A stretch of DNA of 64,000 bases from Salipaludibacillus sp. LMS25 (GTDB lineage: Bacteria; Bacillota; Bacilli; Bacillales; Salisediminibacteriaceae). Where the stretch lies: positions 4,124,001 through 4,188,000 of the forward strand of contig NZ_CP093299.1 of NCBI RefSeq assembly GCF_024362805.1, given 5' to 3'. A model generated the notes under the pieces. It was not told where the DNA came from and did not search any database. It was given only the letters and a program-made list of their open reading frames with translations. This document shows positions 38,089 to 46,727 of this stretch, in pieces; position 1 is the first letter of the stretch; each line of letters starts with the position of its first letter. Both the position numbers and the translations under genes were made by a program.

Positions 38089-38451
38089 ATGTTCAAAAAA
38101 ATTGATCATGTTCAGTTGTCTGCGCCAGTAGGCTCAGAAAAAGAGGCAATACGTTTTTATAATGGGATTCTTGGCTTTGACGTTATCCAAAAACCAACTA
38201 CGCTTGAAAAGCGAGGGGGAGTATGGTTTCGCTATGGCGATATTCATTTGCATATAGGCGTTGAACAAGCGTTCTCACCAGCTAAAAAGGCTCATCCAGC
38301 CATTGAAGTAGATTCTTTAAAAGTGATAGAAAACATTTTCAAAAATCATCACATAGTGATCCAACATGATGATAACTTACCTGAAGCCAAACGTTTTTAT
38401 GTAAATGATCCTTTTGGAAATCGGTTAGAGTTTCTTGAATGGGAACGTTGA
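38089..38451 (+). CDS. VOC-fold protein
   Basis: 120-residue VOC protein. First module: KKIDHVQLSAPVGSEKEAIR then FYNGILGFD; second: HPAIEVDSL with FYVNDPFGNRLEFLEW. The histidine (residue 6), HLHIG region and final glutamate (EFLE) fit a metal-binding VOC enzyme of the glyoxalase-like group. AAAGGAGTTGAGAAG precedes the ATG. Separate from the first VOC gene by 187 bp, so probably its own unit. Substrate unknown. Confidence 0.87.
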   Translation: MFKKIDHVQLSAPVGSEKEAIRFYNGILGFDVIQKPTTLEKRGGVWFRYGDIHLHIGVEQAFSPAKKAHPAIEVDSLKVIENIFKNHHIVIQHDDNLPEAKRFYVNDPFGNRLEFLEWER

Positions 38452-38912
38452 TTATACATAACTAACCTTTTTTGTCATAGCATCATACGGCGGCTCGTCA
38501 TCATTTAGCGTATTTTATTTTGAAAACAAAGCTTAACAGGAATGTTTCTTTACCATGATTAAACATACCTCTAGTGGGAAGTATGTTAGATAATCAGTGA
38601 CAAATATTGAAAGTACACTTATCAATCAAAAGATAATAATATAAGATGGTAAGATACAAGGAAGAAAACATACACACTACCATTTTTTGCACGACCCATG
38701 CTAGCTCAATCCATATGTCTAGATCCATAGTGAAAAGTTTTCAGTGCCTTATGTAAAAGTGTCATTTTTAATTTATAAAAAAGCTCTTTACGTTCAAGGT
38801 TAGGTAAATATTTTTGAAGCAATCGAATGCTTCCTTAGCCACTTTATCATTAACTGTATAAGATATGATAAGCTGTGGATATAAATCAGAGTAATAAAGG
38901 AGTTGTTAGTCG
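38452..38912. other. Gene-free stretch with possible minus-strand remnant
   Basis: On the minus strand 38834-38706 an open segment without a start reads KYLPNLERKELFYKLKM then TLLHKALKTFHYGSRHMD and stops; just upstream another frame reads VAKEAFDCFK. The two could be one decayed gene end. No family recognised. Confidence 0.35.
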
Positions 38913-39344
38913 GTGATAAAAGGAATCAATCACTTTCTTTTTTCGGTTTCTAATTTAGAGACATCTATTGAATTTTATGAAAAGGTTTTCGACGCTAAAT
39001 TGTTAGTAAAAGGTCGTAGTACCGCTTATTTTGACTTAAACGGTATCTGGATAGCGTTAAATGAAGAAGAACATATACCACGAAATGATATTAAAGAGTC
39101 TTATACACATATCGCTTTTACAATTACAGAAGAAGACTATGAAAAAATGTATCACCGTTTAGAACAGTTAAATGTGTGCATATTACCTGGGAGAAAACGG
39201 GATGATCGTGATAAAAAATCACTATATTTTACAGATCCAGATGGTCACAAATTTGAATTTCATACTGGGAATTTACAAGATAGGTTAGATTATTACAAAA
39301 GCGAAAAACCCCACATGACATTTTATGAACACGAGGGATTTTGA
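38913..39344 (+). CDS. fosB: FosB metallothiol transferase (fosfomycin resistance)
   Basis: Inactivates fosfomycin by adding a thiol (bacillithiol in Bacillus) to its epoxide, using a divalent metal. The 143 residues match Bacillus FosB throughout: [20 protein letters not shown], then [27 protein letters not shown] and [20 protein letters not shown]. The metal triad falls at His7, His66 and Glu115, the same positions as in characterised FosB proteins. Start GTG with AAAGGAG upstream. Followed after 21 nt by a GNAT gene and then a VOC gene, giving a probable three-gene operon. Confidence 0.95.
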   Translation: MIKGINHFLFSVSNLETSIEFYEKVFDAKLLVKGRSTAYFDLNGIWIALNEEEHIPRNDIKESYTHIAFTITEEDYEKMYHRLEQLNVCILPGRKRDDRDKKSLYFTDPDGHKFEFHTGNLQDRLDYYKSEKPHMTFYEHEGF

Positions 39345-39365
39345 ATACGGAAGAAGGAGTATAAA

Positions 39366-39869
39366 ATGATTACACTACGTCCACTTACTATGGATGATTG
39401 TGAGAGACTATTCTGTTTCGAAAAAGAGAACAAATCTTTTTTTGAATTAATGGTCCCACCTAGACCAGACAGTTATAACACGAAACGCGCTTTTAAAAAG
39501 ATCGTTGAGCAGCTGATAGATGAACAGAACAGACAGAAATCGTATTTCTATCTCATCATGAATAACAAAGATGATTTAGTCGGGCGATTAAATATAACCG
39601 ATATCAACAATGAATGTGGCAACATTGGGTATCGAATTGGAGAGAACTATTGTGGTCAAGGGCTAGCTTCAAAAGCATTAAAGCAATTTTTGCTAACAAC
39701 ACCTGATTTACCTTTAAAATGTTTAAAAGCAAAAACGACAAACCACAATATTTCCTCACAGCGTGTGCTTGAAAAAAATCAATTTTATATTGTGAAAGAA
39801 GATATTCAATCTTTTTTATTTAATAAACATCATGTTCATTTTATCCATTTCCAATGGGATAGGGGATAA
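39366..39869 (+). CDS. GNAT acetyltransferase (RimJ/RimL type)
   Basis: Acetyl-CoA-dependent N-acetyltransferase of 167 residues. The N-terminal ITLRPLTMDDCERLF, the GNIGYRIGENYCGQGLASKA acetyl-CoA site at about 95-114, and the TNHNISSQRVLEKNQF segment are typical of the RimJ/RimL and antibiotic/toxin acetylating groups. GAAGGAGTATAAA precedes the ATG. Between fosB and a VOC gene, with 3-nt and 21-nt gaps, so it is in the same transcript. Substrate unknown; context suggests detoxification. Confidence 0.9.
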   Translation: MITLRPLTMDDCERLFCFEKENKSFFELMVPPRPDSYNTKRAFKKIVEQLIDEQNRQKSYFYLIMNNKDDLVGRLNITDINNECGNIGYRIGENYCGQGLASKALKQFLLTTPDLPLKCLKAKTTNHNISSQRVLEKNQFYIVKEDIQSFLFNKHHVHFIHFQWDRG

Positions 39870-39872
39870 CTG

Positions 39873-40286
39873 ATGAGAAAAAAAGGGCTTCTTCATCATA
39901 TAGAATTAAATGTTGCAGATTTACATATATCCCTCCATTTTTGGGGATGGCTTTTAAGTAAACTCGGATACAGTATTTATCAGTCATGGGAAAAGGGACA
40001 AAGTTGGAAGCTTGACGAGACATACATTGTATTTGTACAGACGAGAGAAAAACACCTTCCGTTTGGTTATCATCGGAGTAGAACAGGGGTGAATCATCTA
40101 GCTTTTCACCTCGATACAAAAGAAGAAGTAGATGACTTCACCTCGGTTCTCAAAGAGCGGGGAGTCACAATTTTGTATACAGATAAACACCCTTATGCTG
40201 GGGGCCTTTCTCATTATGCCGTTTTTTTTGAGGATCCCGATAGAATAAAGGTTGAACTGGTAGCCACTGCGACGGAGCTAAACTGA
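39873..40286 (+). CDS. VOC-fold protein (third gene of fosB operon)
   Basis: 137-residue VOC protein: module 1 GLLHHIELNVADLHISLHFW, module 2 GVNHLAFHLDTKEEVDDF and FFEDPDRIKVELVA. Histidines in HHIE and NHLAFH plus the final VELV glutamate fit a metal site. TAGGGGATAACTG precedes the ATG, 3 nt after the GNAT stop, so it is translationally close-coupled. Similar stand-alone VOC proteins in Bacillus are of unknown substrate. Confidence 0.87.
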   Translation: MRKKGLLHHIELNVADLHISLHFWGWLLSKLGYSIYQSWEKGQSWKLDETYIVFVQTREKHLPFGYHRSRTGVNHLAFHLDTKEEVDDFTSVLKERGVTILYTDKHPYAGGLSHYAVFFEDPDRIKVELVATATELN

Positions 40287-40474
40287 TGGAGGGGACATGT
40301 AGGTTATAACCAATTAAATAACCGCTTTTATTCGTGGATTGCGCCTGTATGAAAAGGTGTATATCCATCTCATGAATTCACAATCCGATACATGGGTTAA
40401 AATATGTAGTGGGGGTTTATGATTAAAGAAATGGCAGTGTATGCGGGTAAGAATAAGACCAGGAAAGGTAAAAT

Positions 40475-40503
40475 AAAAAAGCCCGGTTAATCCGGGCTTT
40501 TTT
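40475..40503 (-). terminator. Terminator after cold-shock gene (works both ways)
   Basis: Stem AAAAAAGCCCGG / CCGGGCTTTTTT. On the minus strand it lies 5 nt after the csp stop and ends in TTTTTTATTTT; it can also end the plus-strand fosB operon. Confidence 0.92.
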
Positions 40504-40507
40504 ATCA

Positions 40508-40705
40508 TTACTTTGTAACGTTAGCAGCTTGTGGTCCGCGTTGACCTTCTTCGATGTCAAAAGAAACAGCTTGACCTTCTTCAAGTGTTTTAAAGCCATC
40601 GCCTTGGATCGCTGAGAAGTGAACGAAAACGTCGTCTTGACCTTCAACCTCGATAAATCCAAAACCTTTTTCTGCGTTAAACCATTTTACTGTACCTTGT
40701 GTCAT
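40508..40705 (-). CDS. cspB: Cold-shock protein
   Basis: 65-residue single-strand nucleic-acid-binding protein (RNA chaperone, cold and stationary phase). RNP1 KGFGFIEV and RNP2 VFVHFSAI are intact, with [11 protein letters not shown] at the start and [10 protein letters not shown] at the end, closest to CspB/CspC of Bacillus; the exact paralogue letter is not certain. CAGGAGGAATTTTTT precedes the ATG. Its leader (about 150 nt to the next gene) is long and AT-rich, as in cold-inducible csp genes. Confidence 0.95.
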   Translation of the reverse strand: MTQGTVKWFNAEKGFGFIEVEGQDDVFVHFSAIQGDGFKTLEEGQAVSFDIEEGQRGPQAANVTK

Positions 40706-41019
40706 AAAAAATTCCTCCTGTGTGGGTCCCGCCCACTGATTATTACTATATTGAGCTCTTCATTTAATCATTCAAGAGGAAAAGCATTTGTTTCCTTCTA
40801 TCACTCATATCCGAACGTCAACCAGTAATACCTATATTAACATACAATAATGGATAATGAAACTAAAAACGAAAATAATATACGCCGTAATGCCAAATGT
40901 GACTTTAGAGGTAGGTATTAAGGCTTATATAAGTGATATCATTTGGTTTTTAAGCACTTTTAAATGTGCTTTTTGTTGTTTTACAATACTTAGAACAATT
41001 GAAACAAAGCTGAAAACCT

Positions 41020-42249
41020 TTAATTTGGTTCTAATAATACTTTCATGCTATGTTCTTTTCCTTTATTCATTGCTGTAGCAATGGCACTTTTGTATTCTGT
41101 AATAGGGAAAGTATGCGTGATGAGTGGTGAAAGGTCTACTTGATTTAAAGCCATTAAGTCGATAGCTAACTGAATAGCACGTGTTTTTTTCCCATTTATT
41201 CCTTCCACTTTAGAGGAGAATGTCCCTTTTATCTCTAATTCGTTCAACCAGACCATCGTCATATCTAGATTCGCAATCTTTCCTGCTAAGCCTAAAAGCC
41301 CCACTTTGCCACTTTTTTTAGCAAAACGCAAAGCGTCATGTAAACTTCTTTCGTTTCCAACACAATCATAGACAATATCAGCACCCCCATGTACGATCCG
41401 TTCGCCAATGACCGGTTTAAATACGTTTGCTCCTAATATACGGGCAGCATTCACCACATAATCATTTTCTTTGGAATAATACACCACCTCATCAGCACCG
41501 AAAGATATTGCCGTTTCACCTTGGAAAGGATACTTAACGAGTGTGACGATGCGACATTTAAATTCCAGTGCTTTTAATGCAGCTATTAAACAAATGCCGA
41601 TCACACCCCCTCCGATAACAAAGACAGTATCATGTTGTTTAGGTGGCATTTGCAAAACTGTATGTAACGCACAGCTAAACGGTTCAGCCAGTACAGCGTT
41701 CGTATGGGAAACTGAATCTGGGACGGGGATTAATTGACTTTCATGGGCAACGGCAAATTGGCTCCAGCCACCACCAGTATCTTTGCAGGTTCCCGTCATA
41801 AGACCTGGTGAAATGGCACCATCTTGGACTCTTAAACATAAATTAATATTTCCTTTTTGGCATTCAGGGCATTTAGGGGTTATTCCTCTAGATTCACATG
41901 ATAATACTGGGTCAATGACAACTCTATCACCAACTGTTAAGTGGCTAACTCCTTTTCCAGTGCGAGATACAGTGCCAATAATTTCATGACCGAGTGTGAA
42001 AGGAAATGAAATAAAGGGAGACATAGACGGGCTATCTTTTAATGTAATTAAATTAAGGTCACTACCGCAAATGCCTGAATATAAAATTTCGATTTCCACC
42101 CAGCTGTCATTTGGTAATTCAGGCTTCGCAACGTCCTTTAAATTTAAAGAGGTGAAAGGTCCCCTCGTATAAAAGGAACGATTAAGTCGACCAAGCCCTT
42201 TCGTAAACGTATATTTAGGTAAACTTAAATCAAATTGGATCGCTCTCAT
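41020..42249 (-). CDS. Zinc-dependent medium-chain alcohol dehydrogenase
   Basis: MDR-family dehydrogenase of 409 residues. The catalytic zinc site is seen as YSGICGSDLN and the GHE in FTLGHEIIGTV; the structural zinc cysteines are in CPECQKGNINLC. The Rossmann motif VIGGGVIGICLIAAL follows near residue 215. Substrate is probably a polyol, sugar alcohol or amino alcohol (threonine/sorbitol dehydrogenase-like). It lies downstream of the class II aldolase gene on the same strand with a long family A repeat between them; they may act in one sugar pathway. Start ATG has a GGTGATGG-like site. Confidence 0.9.
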   Translation of the reverse strand: MRAIQFDLSLPKYTFTKGLGRLNRSFYTRGPFTSLNLKDVAKPELPNDSWVEIEILYSGICGSDLNLITLKDSPSMSPFISFPFTLGHEIIGTVSRTGKGVSHLTVGDRVVIDPVLSCESRGITPKCPECQKGNINLCLRVQDGAISPGLMTGTCKDTGGGWSQFAVAHESQLIPVPDSVSHTNAVLAEPFSCALHTVLQMPPKQHDTVFVIGGGVIGICLIAALKALEFKCRIVTLVKYPFQGETAISFGADEVVYYSKENDYVVNAARILGANVFKPVIGERIVHGGADIVYDCVGNERSLHDALRFAKKSGKVGLLGLAGKIANLDMTMVWLNELEIKGTFSSKVEGINGKKTRAIQLAIDLMALNQVDLSPLITHTFPITEYKSAIATAMNKGKEHSMKVLLEPN

Positions 42250-42272
42250 TGCCCATCACCACTTTTATTAAA

Positions 42273-42430
42273 TTTTTCACCGATAACTGTCCGAAACTCC
42301 GGCCAGAAAATAGAGAGAAGAGATCAATCTATATAGGGGAGAGATAACGGTCGTAATGTCTTGATTTACTCCCTAACCAATCAGTGGAAGAAGAACGAAA
42401 ACTTCCACTGATTGAAGGGGCGTTTTATCA
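42273..42430 (+). repeat. Dispersed repeat family A, long form
   Basis: Ends TTCACCGATAACTGTCCG and CCACTGATTGAAGGGGCGTT; an inner stem CAATCAGTGGAAG / CTTCCACTGATTG (42378-42390 and 42402-42414) with an 11-nt loop. Compared with 54477-54633, one G-C pair is an A-T pair here (GGGAG/CTCCC against GGAAG/CTTCC), so the stem is conserved by compensatory change. Confidence 0.85.
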
Positions 42431-42433
42431 CCG

Positions 42434-43525
42434 TTATTGCATCGGTACTTGAGGAATTATTTTTCCTTTAATTCTTTCAAAAATATCATCAAGGCTTAAG
42501 CCCGTAATTGTAAGCCCGTGATTTTTTAATCCAATGACCGCTCGTGAAGGATCGGGAGAATTTTTCACTAGGTCGGCAACTGTTGTAGCCAACTCAACTG
42601 TCCCGCACGGGTAATTAATTTCAGTGGCAGTAACGCCTTTCATCCATGCATGGATATGAATGATCGCTCCTACTTGCGGATGCTCTTTATAAATCATCCA
42701 GTGCTCAATAGCGTCTACCGAGGCTCTTTTCGGTTTAATATGAGGAGGAACACTCACTTTCATCGCTTTTTTTTCCTCATCAAAGCCTGTCATGTACAAG
42801 AAATCTTGCCCAACAGTCGTCATGTTTGATTTGTCTATGCCACTAGCACTCATCCAAAAATGAGTTCCCTCCTGTCTAGCGCTTAAGTTTCCATAACTTA
42901 ACCCTCCGATACCATATAATTTCTTTAAATGGCGTATATCTCGATCACTCAGCACATCCTTTAACGGAAAAGGAGCAGGTAATAAGTCTAATTGATCTAA
43001 CTTTTTTCCAGCGTTACTAAGGGACCTAGTGATGGCATCACCGTTCCAGAGTTTTTCAGGTAAATCTTCATAAAAATGATTGTCAATTACTAATTGTGAC
43101 GAAGCAAGTGGTTCCAACCGCTCGTAAATCTTTTGAAAGATTTTATCATCCTTATCATTCGTATCGATTGTAATACTGTAATTTCCTTGTTCAGGTGTTA
43201 AAAAATAGAGCTGTGTTTTGTCCTTACCATAACAAACATACATAAGGTGATTAGCTAAGCTCCTTACTAAATATGGATAAGCTTCTTTATGAATTTCTCT
43301 AGGTAAATAATCCGACTCCACAATAGATACTACAAACGTGGCTTGTGATTTTCTGCGATAAGGTCTAGGGGACTCTCTATCCACAAAATGAAAGGCAAGC
43401 TTTGTATCCTCTTTAGGTGTTGCATTGTATTCATATCCTTTCTGACGAAAAATAGCGGAGATCCCATTGATAATCCATTCTGAGAAAGGATTAGCTGGCT
43501 GTCCTGTACATGTAAATGTGCTCAT
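42434..43525 (-). CDS. Class II aldolase/adducin-type protein with N-terminal extension
   Basis: 363 residues. The C-terminal half (~195-363) is a class II aldolase domain: SYGNLSAR phosphate-binding motif, IIHIHAWMKG with metal-binding histidines, and a late GLKNHGLTITG. Members cleave or epimerise phosphorylated sugars such as fuculose or ribulose phosphate. The first ~190 residues are not recognised; they are mixed helix/strand with a GNYSITIDTND segment and no membrane helix. AAGGAGGTTGTAAAA precedes the ATG. With the downstream dehydrogenase it may form a sugar or polyol pathway. Confidence 0.85.
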   Translation of the reverse strand: MSTFTCTGQPANPFSEWIINGISAIFRQKGYEYNATPKEDTKLAFHFVDRESPRPYRRKSQATFVVSIVESDYLPREIHKEAYPYLVRSLANHLMYVCYGKDKTQLYFLTPEQGNYSITIDTNDKDDKIFQKIYERLEPLASSQLVIDNHFYEDLPEKLWNGDAITRSLSNAGKKLDQLDLLPAPFPLKDVLSDRDIRHLKKLYGIGGLSYGNLSARQEGTHFWMSASGIDKSNMTTVGQDFLYMTGFDEEKKAMKVSVPPHIKPKRASVDAIEHWMIYKEHPQVGAIIHIHAWMKGVTATEINYPCGTVELATTVADLVKNSPDPSRAVIGLKNHGLTITGLSLDDIFERIKGKIIPQVPMQ

Positions 43526-43647
43526 TTTTACAACCTCCTTGTAGATGGCTTAGTAAATTTTTATTATTTTTTACCATGATTTAGGGATATTATTTTCAAA
43601 ATGATTAAAAATATACATATATTTCTGTTGTGAGGGAGGATATGGAC

Positions 43648-44286
43648 ATGGTTTATAAAACTATAAAGTATTTAGCGAAATGGCTTATACCGTTAAAATA
43701 TAACATCGTCATAAAAAACAAGGAAAATTTACATGAAATTAAAGGGCCGCTAATTATATCATCTAATCATACAAGTAGTCTTGATCCTATTCTAATTGGA
43801 CTTATCTTTGATAAGCCTGTTCACTTTATGGCAAAAAAAGAATTGTTTAAGACTAAAATAGGAAGGTGGTTTTTCACTTCCATGAATGCTATTTCAATTG
43901 ACCGCTATGCTCATATGCTTATTAGACCAGTTAGAAAAGTATTCACTTTATTAGAACGAGAGAAAGTAATTGGTGTTTTCCCAGAAGGAAAGCGTGTAAA
44001 AAAAGAGAGGAAAGGAAAACTTAAAAATGGCGTAGCTTTTTTTGCATTAAAAGCTAACGTCCCAGTTCTTCCTATTGGGATATTAATAAACAATAAACGA
44101 CAGTTAGTGAGGCGTAAAGTGACAATAGTGATTGGAGATACCCTTGATGTAAGTGACTTTTCATCTAATAGTTATCGTGAGGTGGCAAAATACATTATGG
44201 AAGAGTCATACACTCTCATAAATCGTGAAAAGCTCGCTAGTAATTATAAACAAAGTATGGCATCTAATTGGCAAATGATAAAATAA
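43648..44286 (+). CDS. PlsC-type lysophospholipid acyltransferase
   Basis: Membrane-associated 1-acylglycerol-3-phosphate acyltransferase-like protein of 212 residues, adding a second acyl chain in phospholipid synthesis. Catalytic NHTSSLD gives His41 and Asp46; the FPEGKR motif is at 111-116. Start ATG 43648 has GGGAGG at 8 nt; ATG 43642 is too close. Followed 36 nt later by a lipid kinase gene, then by a glycolipid synthase gene: a glycerolipid cluster. Whether this is the main PlsC or a second enzyme is not known. Confidence 0.9.
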   Translation: MVYKTIKYLAKWLIPLKYNIVIKNKENLHEIKGPLIISSNHTSSLDPILIGLIFDKPVHFMAKKELFKTKIGRWFFTSMNAISIDRYAHMLIRPVRKVFTLLEREKVIGVFPEGKRVKKERKGKLKNGVAFFALKANVPVLPIGILINNKRQLVRRKVTIVIGDTLDVSDFSSNSYREVAKYIMEESYTLINREKLASNYKQSMASNWQMIK

Positions 44287-44322
44287 ACGTAGAAGAGAGA
44301 TAAAAAGAAAGGTTTGTTGTCT

Positions 44323-45210
44323 ATGTTAGGATTTATTGTTAATGAATCATCAGGAAATGGGAGAGGGAGACGTGTATGGAAAAAAGTTGAGAAAAGTGTA
44401 TTGCTTAAACATATTGACTATACTGTTCGTTTGACAAGTGGGCCAAACCATGCAACAACGCTTGTTAGAGAGCTATTAAATGAGAAAGTAGAGGTTATTA
44501 TAGTTGTGGGAGGAGACGGCACGATTCATGAAGTGGTAAATGGACTCGCTTTTCAACCGATTTCATTAGGTATTATTCCTACTGGGTCAGGAAATGACTT
44601 TGCGCGATCACTGTCTATCCCAATGAACCCCTTTAAAGCACTTGAACGCATTTTAAGTAATGATCCTAAATCTGTCGATATTTTAGATCTTGGCAAACGG
44701 TATTGTTTAACAGTTACTGGTATCGGTTTAGATGGACAAGTTGCCGCAACGGCAAATAAAGCCGTGTATAAAAGGTTTTTGAATTGGTGCCGGTTAGGAA
44801 GTTTATCTTATACAGTGAGCTTAATAAATACGTTAATCCGATATGCGCCAACTACGGTAAGGTTAGTAATAGATGGGAATGAAATGAGGTTTGAAAAAGT
44901 GTGGCTAGTAGCCATTGCTAATGCGCCTTCATATGGAGGTGGAATAACGATTTGCCCGGATGCGTTATATAATGATGGTCTACTAAACGTTTGTGTTGTA
45001 CATGGGCTAAGTAGATGGGCGTTTCTTCGTGTGTTTCCAAAGGCTTTCAAAGGAAATCATATTATTTTAAAAAAGAATGTTACATTGATACATGGAAAGC
45101 ACATCTCTGTATTATCCGATCCGCCAGTTCCCGTTCATACAGATGGTGAGCAATTAATGCTTAGTCCTGTAGAGGTAACTATCAAAGAAGAAGCGCTAAA
45201 AATTGTTTAA
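44323..45210 (+). CDS. Diacylglycerol kinase family lipid kinase (YegS/DagK-like)
   Basis: Soluble lipid kinase of 295 residues, phosphorylating diacylglycerol or a related lipid alcohol with ATP, returning it to phosphatidic acid. The nucleotide-binding GGDGT is at 63-67, PTGSGNDFARS at about 86-96, and the C-terminal beta-sandwich ends with HTDGEQL. AAGAAAGG upstream of ATG 44323; a TTG 9 nt earlier is possible. In Bacillus DgkB recycles diacylglycerol from lipoteichoic acid synthesis. Second gene of the lipid cluster. Confidence 0.9.
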   Translation: MLGFIVNESSGNGRGRRVWKKVEKSVLLKHIDYTVRLTSGPNHATTLVRELLNEKVEVIIVVGGDGTIHEVVNGLAFQPISLGIIPTGSGNDFARSLSIPMNPFKALERILSNDPKSVDILDLGKRYCLTVTGIGLDGQVAATANKAVYKRFLNWCRLGSLSYTVSLINTLIRYAPTTVRLVIDGNEMRFEKVWLVAIANAPSYGGGITICPDALYNDGLLNVCVVHGLSRWAFLRVFPKAFKGNHIILKKNVTLIHGKHISVLSDPPVPVHTDGEQLMLSPVEVTIKEEALKIV

Positions 45211-45277
45211 TCCCCCGTTCGAATAAGAAGAAAATATTAAACGTACATAATATAGTCTCGTGTTATATGACCTCTAT

Positions 45278-45308
45278 GCACTAAGGTAAAAACTTTGGTG
45301 CTTTTTTC
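45278..45308 (+). terminator. Probable terminator after lipid kinase gene
   Basis: GCACTAAGG and CTTTGGTGC pair with wobble, followed by TTTTTT. Overlaps the end of the minus-strand small frame. Confidence 0.55.
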
Positions 45309-45397
45309 GCTTCAAATAAGTAATCATATTCGTAGATAAACAACGAATAAACAATTCTTTCTATGGACGATCTCAGACTTTCATTATATCTCTTCAT
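45281..45397 (-). CDS. Candidate 38-residue protein
   Basis: ATG at 45397 preceded 7 nt upstream by AAAGGAG (GGAAAGGAGACCCTCTT). Product starts MKRYNESLRSSIERIVYSLF and ends EAKKAPKFLP: an amphipathic N-terminal part with an aromatic centre (YEYDYLF). Not recognised. It is antisense to the lipid gene cluster and its 3' end overlaps the plus-strand hairpin. Support is the ribosome binding site only. Confidence 0.45.
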   Translation of the reverse strand: MKRYNESLRSSIERIVYSLFIYEYDYLFEAKKAPKFLP

Positions 45398-45599
45398 AAG
45401 AGGGTCTCCTTTCCTAAATGTGATGAGTTACTCTTACTCGCACAGGGGGGAATATATAGGTTTAGTATGCAAAGGGAATTATAAAAATATGTAGGCTTTA
45501 AAGTGGGGACCACTCTATTTCTAGAAGTATAAGAATAAATTCTCCAGAATATGAGACGTTATAAAGGAGAGAGTAGAGAACGAGAAGGGAAGAAAGAAA

Positions 45600-46727
45600 A
45601 TGAAGGATAAGCCGATAATTTTTTCTGCTTCAATAGGGAATGGTCATACGCAGGCTGCCAAAGCTTTGCATGACGAGCTATTAAAACAGGGATACACGGC
45701 AACAATAGTGGATACTTTTTATGAACTGAATCCCTACCTTCATCACTTCATGCTGCATACATATTTAAATATCATTAAATGGCAACCTTTCGCATGGAGG
45801 AAATTGTATTTTCAATCTGAACATGTCCCGTTATTTAATCTTCTTGATAAATTTGGTGGGTTGTTTGTAAAGCAACTATACCCCCTCGTGAATCGAGATG
45901 ATTGTCCATTTATAATTTCAACACATCCTTTCGTGACCGCTTTTTTGTCACATTTGATTGAAACAAAGAAACTAACAATGCCATTTTATACGGTTATTAC
46001 AGATTTTGTACTGCATCCGGCATATTTACGAGATACGATAGACGGCTACTTTACTGCCTCATGCGACACAACAGCCTTTGCAACAAAACATAATATCTCC
46101 TCCCACTTATTTACATCGACTGGTATTCCTATATTATCCGATAGCTCACTACTTTTATCAAAAAAAGAGGCGAGACTAAGATTAGGGATTTCTTTAACCG
46201 ACAAAGTGGTTGTGATTGCTGGAGGTGGGAGAGGGCTGACGAATTATTGCCGTATATTGAAATCATTAGAGTCATTGGATGACGTACTTCATATCATTTG
46301 TATGGTAGGTGAAAATAGCCATGCTATGAAGAAACTTTCAAAGCAAAAAAGTAAGCATAAACTTAGAATAGTAAGCTTTACTGACCAATTTATTGTATTT
46401 TTGAAAGCAAGTGATGTGATCCTTTCAAAAGCGGGAGGGGTGACGATGGCAGAAGCTCTCGTTTGTGAAACACCCATCGTGCTTTTTCGATCAGTACCAG
46501 GTCACGAAGAACAAAATGCTCACTATTTAACAAATGAAGGGGCTGCTGTGTCTGTGTCCTCATATAGAGGATTAGCAGCGACTATTTTCCATGTTTTATA
46601 CCGAGACGACGTGAGGGAAAGGCTAATAACACGAGCGAGAAGTTTAAAAAAACCTTTTGCTGCCCATCACATTATTTCTACTATATTAATGGAGGAGAAC
46701 GAGAAATCTCATTTGACAGTACAGTAG
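45600..46727 (+). CDS. Glycosyltransferase, MGDG synthase/MurG-like (GT28)
   Basis: Peripheral membrane glycosyltransferase of 375 residues of the monogalactosyldiacylglycerol-synthase type, as in Bacillus UgtP which adds glucose to diacylglycerol. N-terminal FSASIGNGHTQAAKAL is the lipid-acceptor loop; the C-terminal domain has AGGGRGL and LSKAGGVTMAEAL, the nucleotide-sugar site. AAGGGAAGAAAG precedes the ATG. With the PlsC-like and DagK-like genes upstream, it probably makes or remodels glycolipids for the membrane or lipoteichoic acid anchor. Separated from them by 389 bp. Confidence 0.9.
   Translation: MKDKPIIFSASIGNGHTQAAKALHDELLKQGYTATIVDTFYELNPYLHHFMLHTYLNIIKWQPFAWRKLYFQSEHVPLFNLLDKFGGLFVKQLYPLVNRDDCPFIISTHPFVTAFLSHLIETKKLTMPFYTVITDFVLHPAYLRDTIDGYFTASCDTTAFATKHNISSHLFTSTGIPILSDSSLLLSKKEARLRLGISLTDKVVVIAGGGRGLTNYCRILKSLESLDDVLHIICMVGENSHAMKKLSKQKSKHKLRIVSFTDQFIVFLKASDVILSKAGGVTMAEALVCETPIVLFRSVPGHEEQNAHYLTNEGAAVSVSSYRGLAATIFHVLYRDDVRERLITRARSLKKPFAAHHIISTILMEENEKSHLTVQ

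Larger units (their letters stand above)
45211..45599. other. Intergenic stretch with hairpin and antisense small gene
   Basis: Between the lipid kinase and glycosyltransferase genes. Contains a hairpin at 45278-45308 and a 38-codon minus-strand frame with a strong ribosome binding site (below). The 203 bp after it have no gene. Confidence 0.5.

Noticed and set aside
40857..41078. 73-codon plus-strand frame near the Zn dehydrogenase 3' end
   Set aside because: It crosses a hairpin with T tract (about 40953-40975) and overlaps the end of the dehydrogenase gene; no ribosome binding site.
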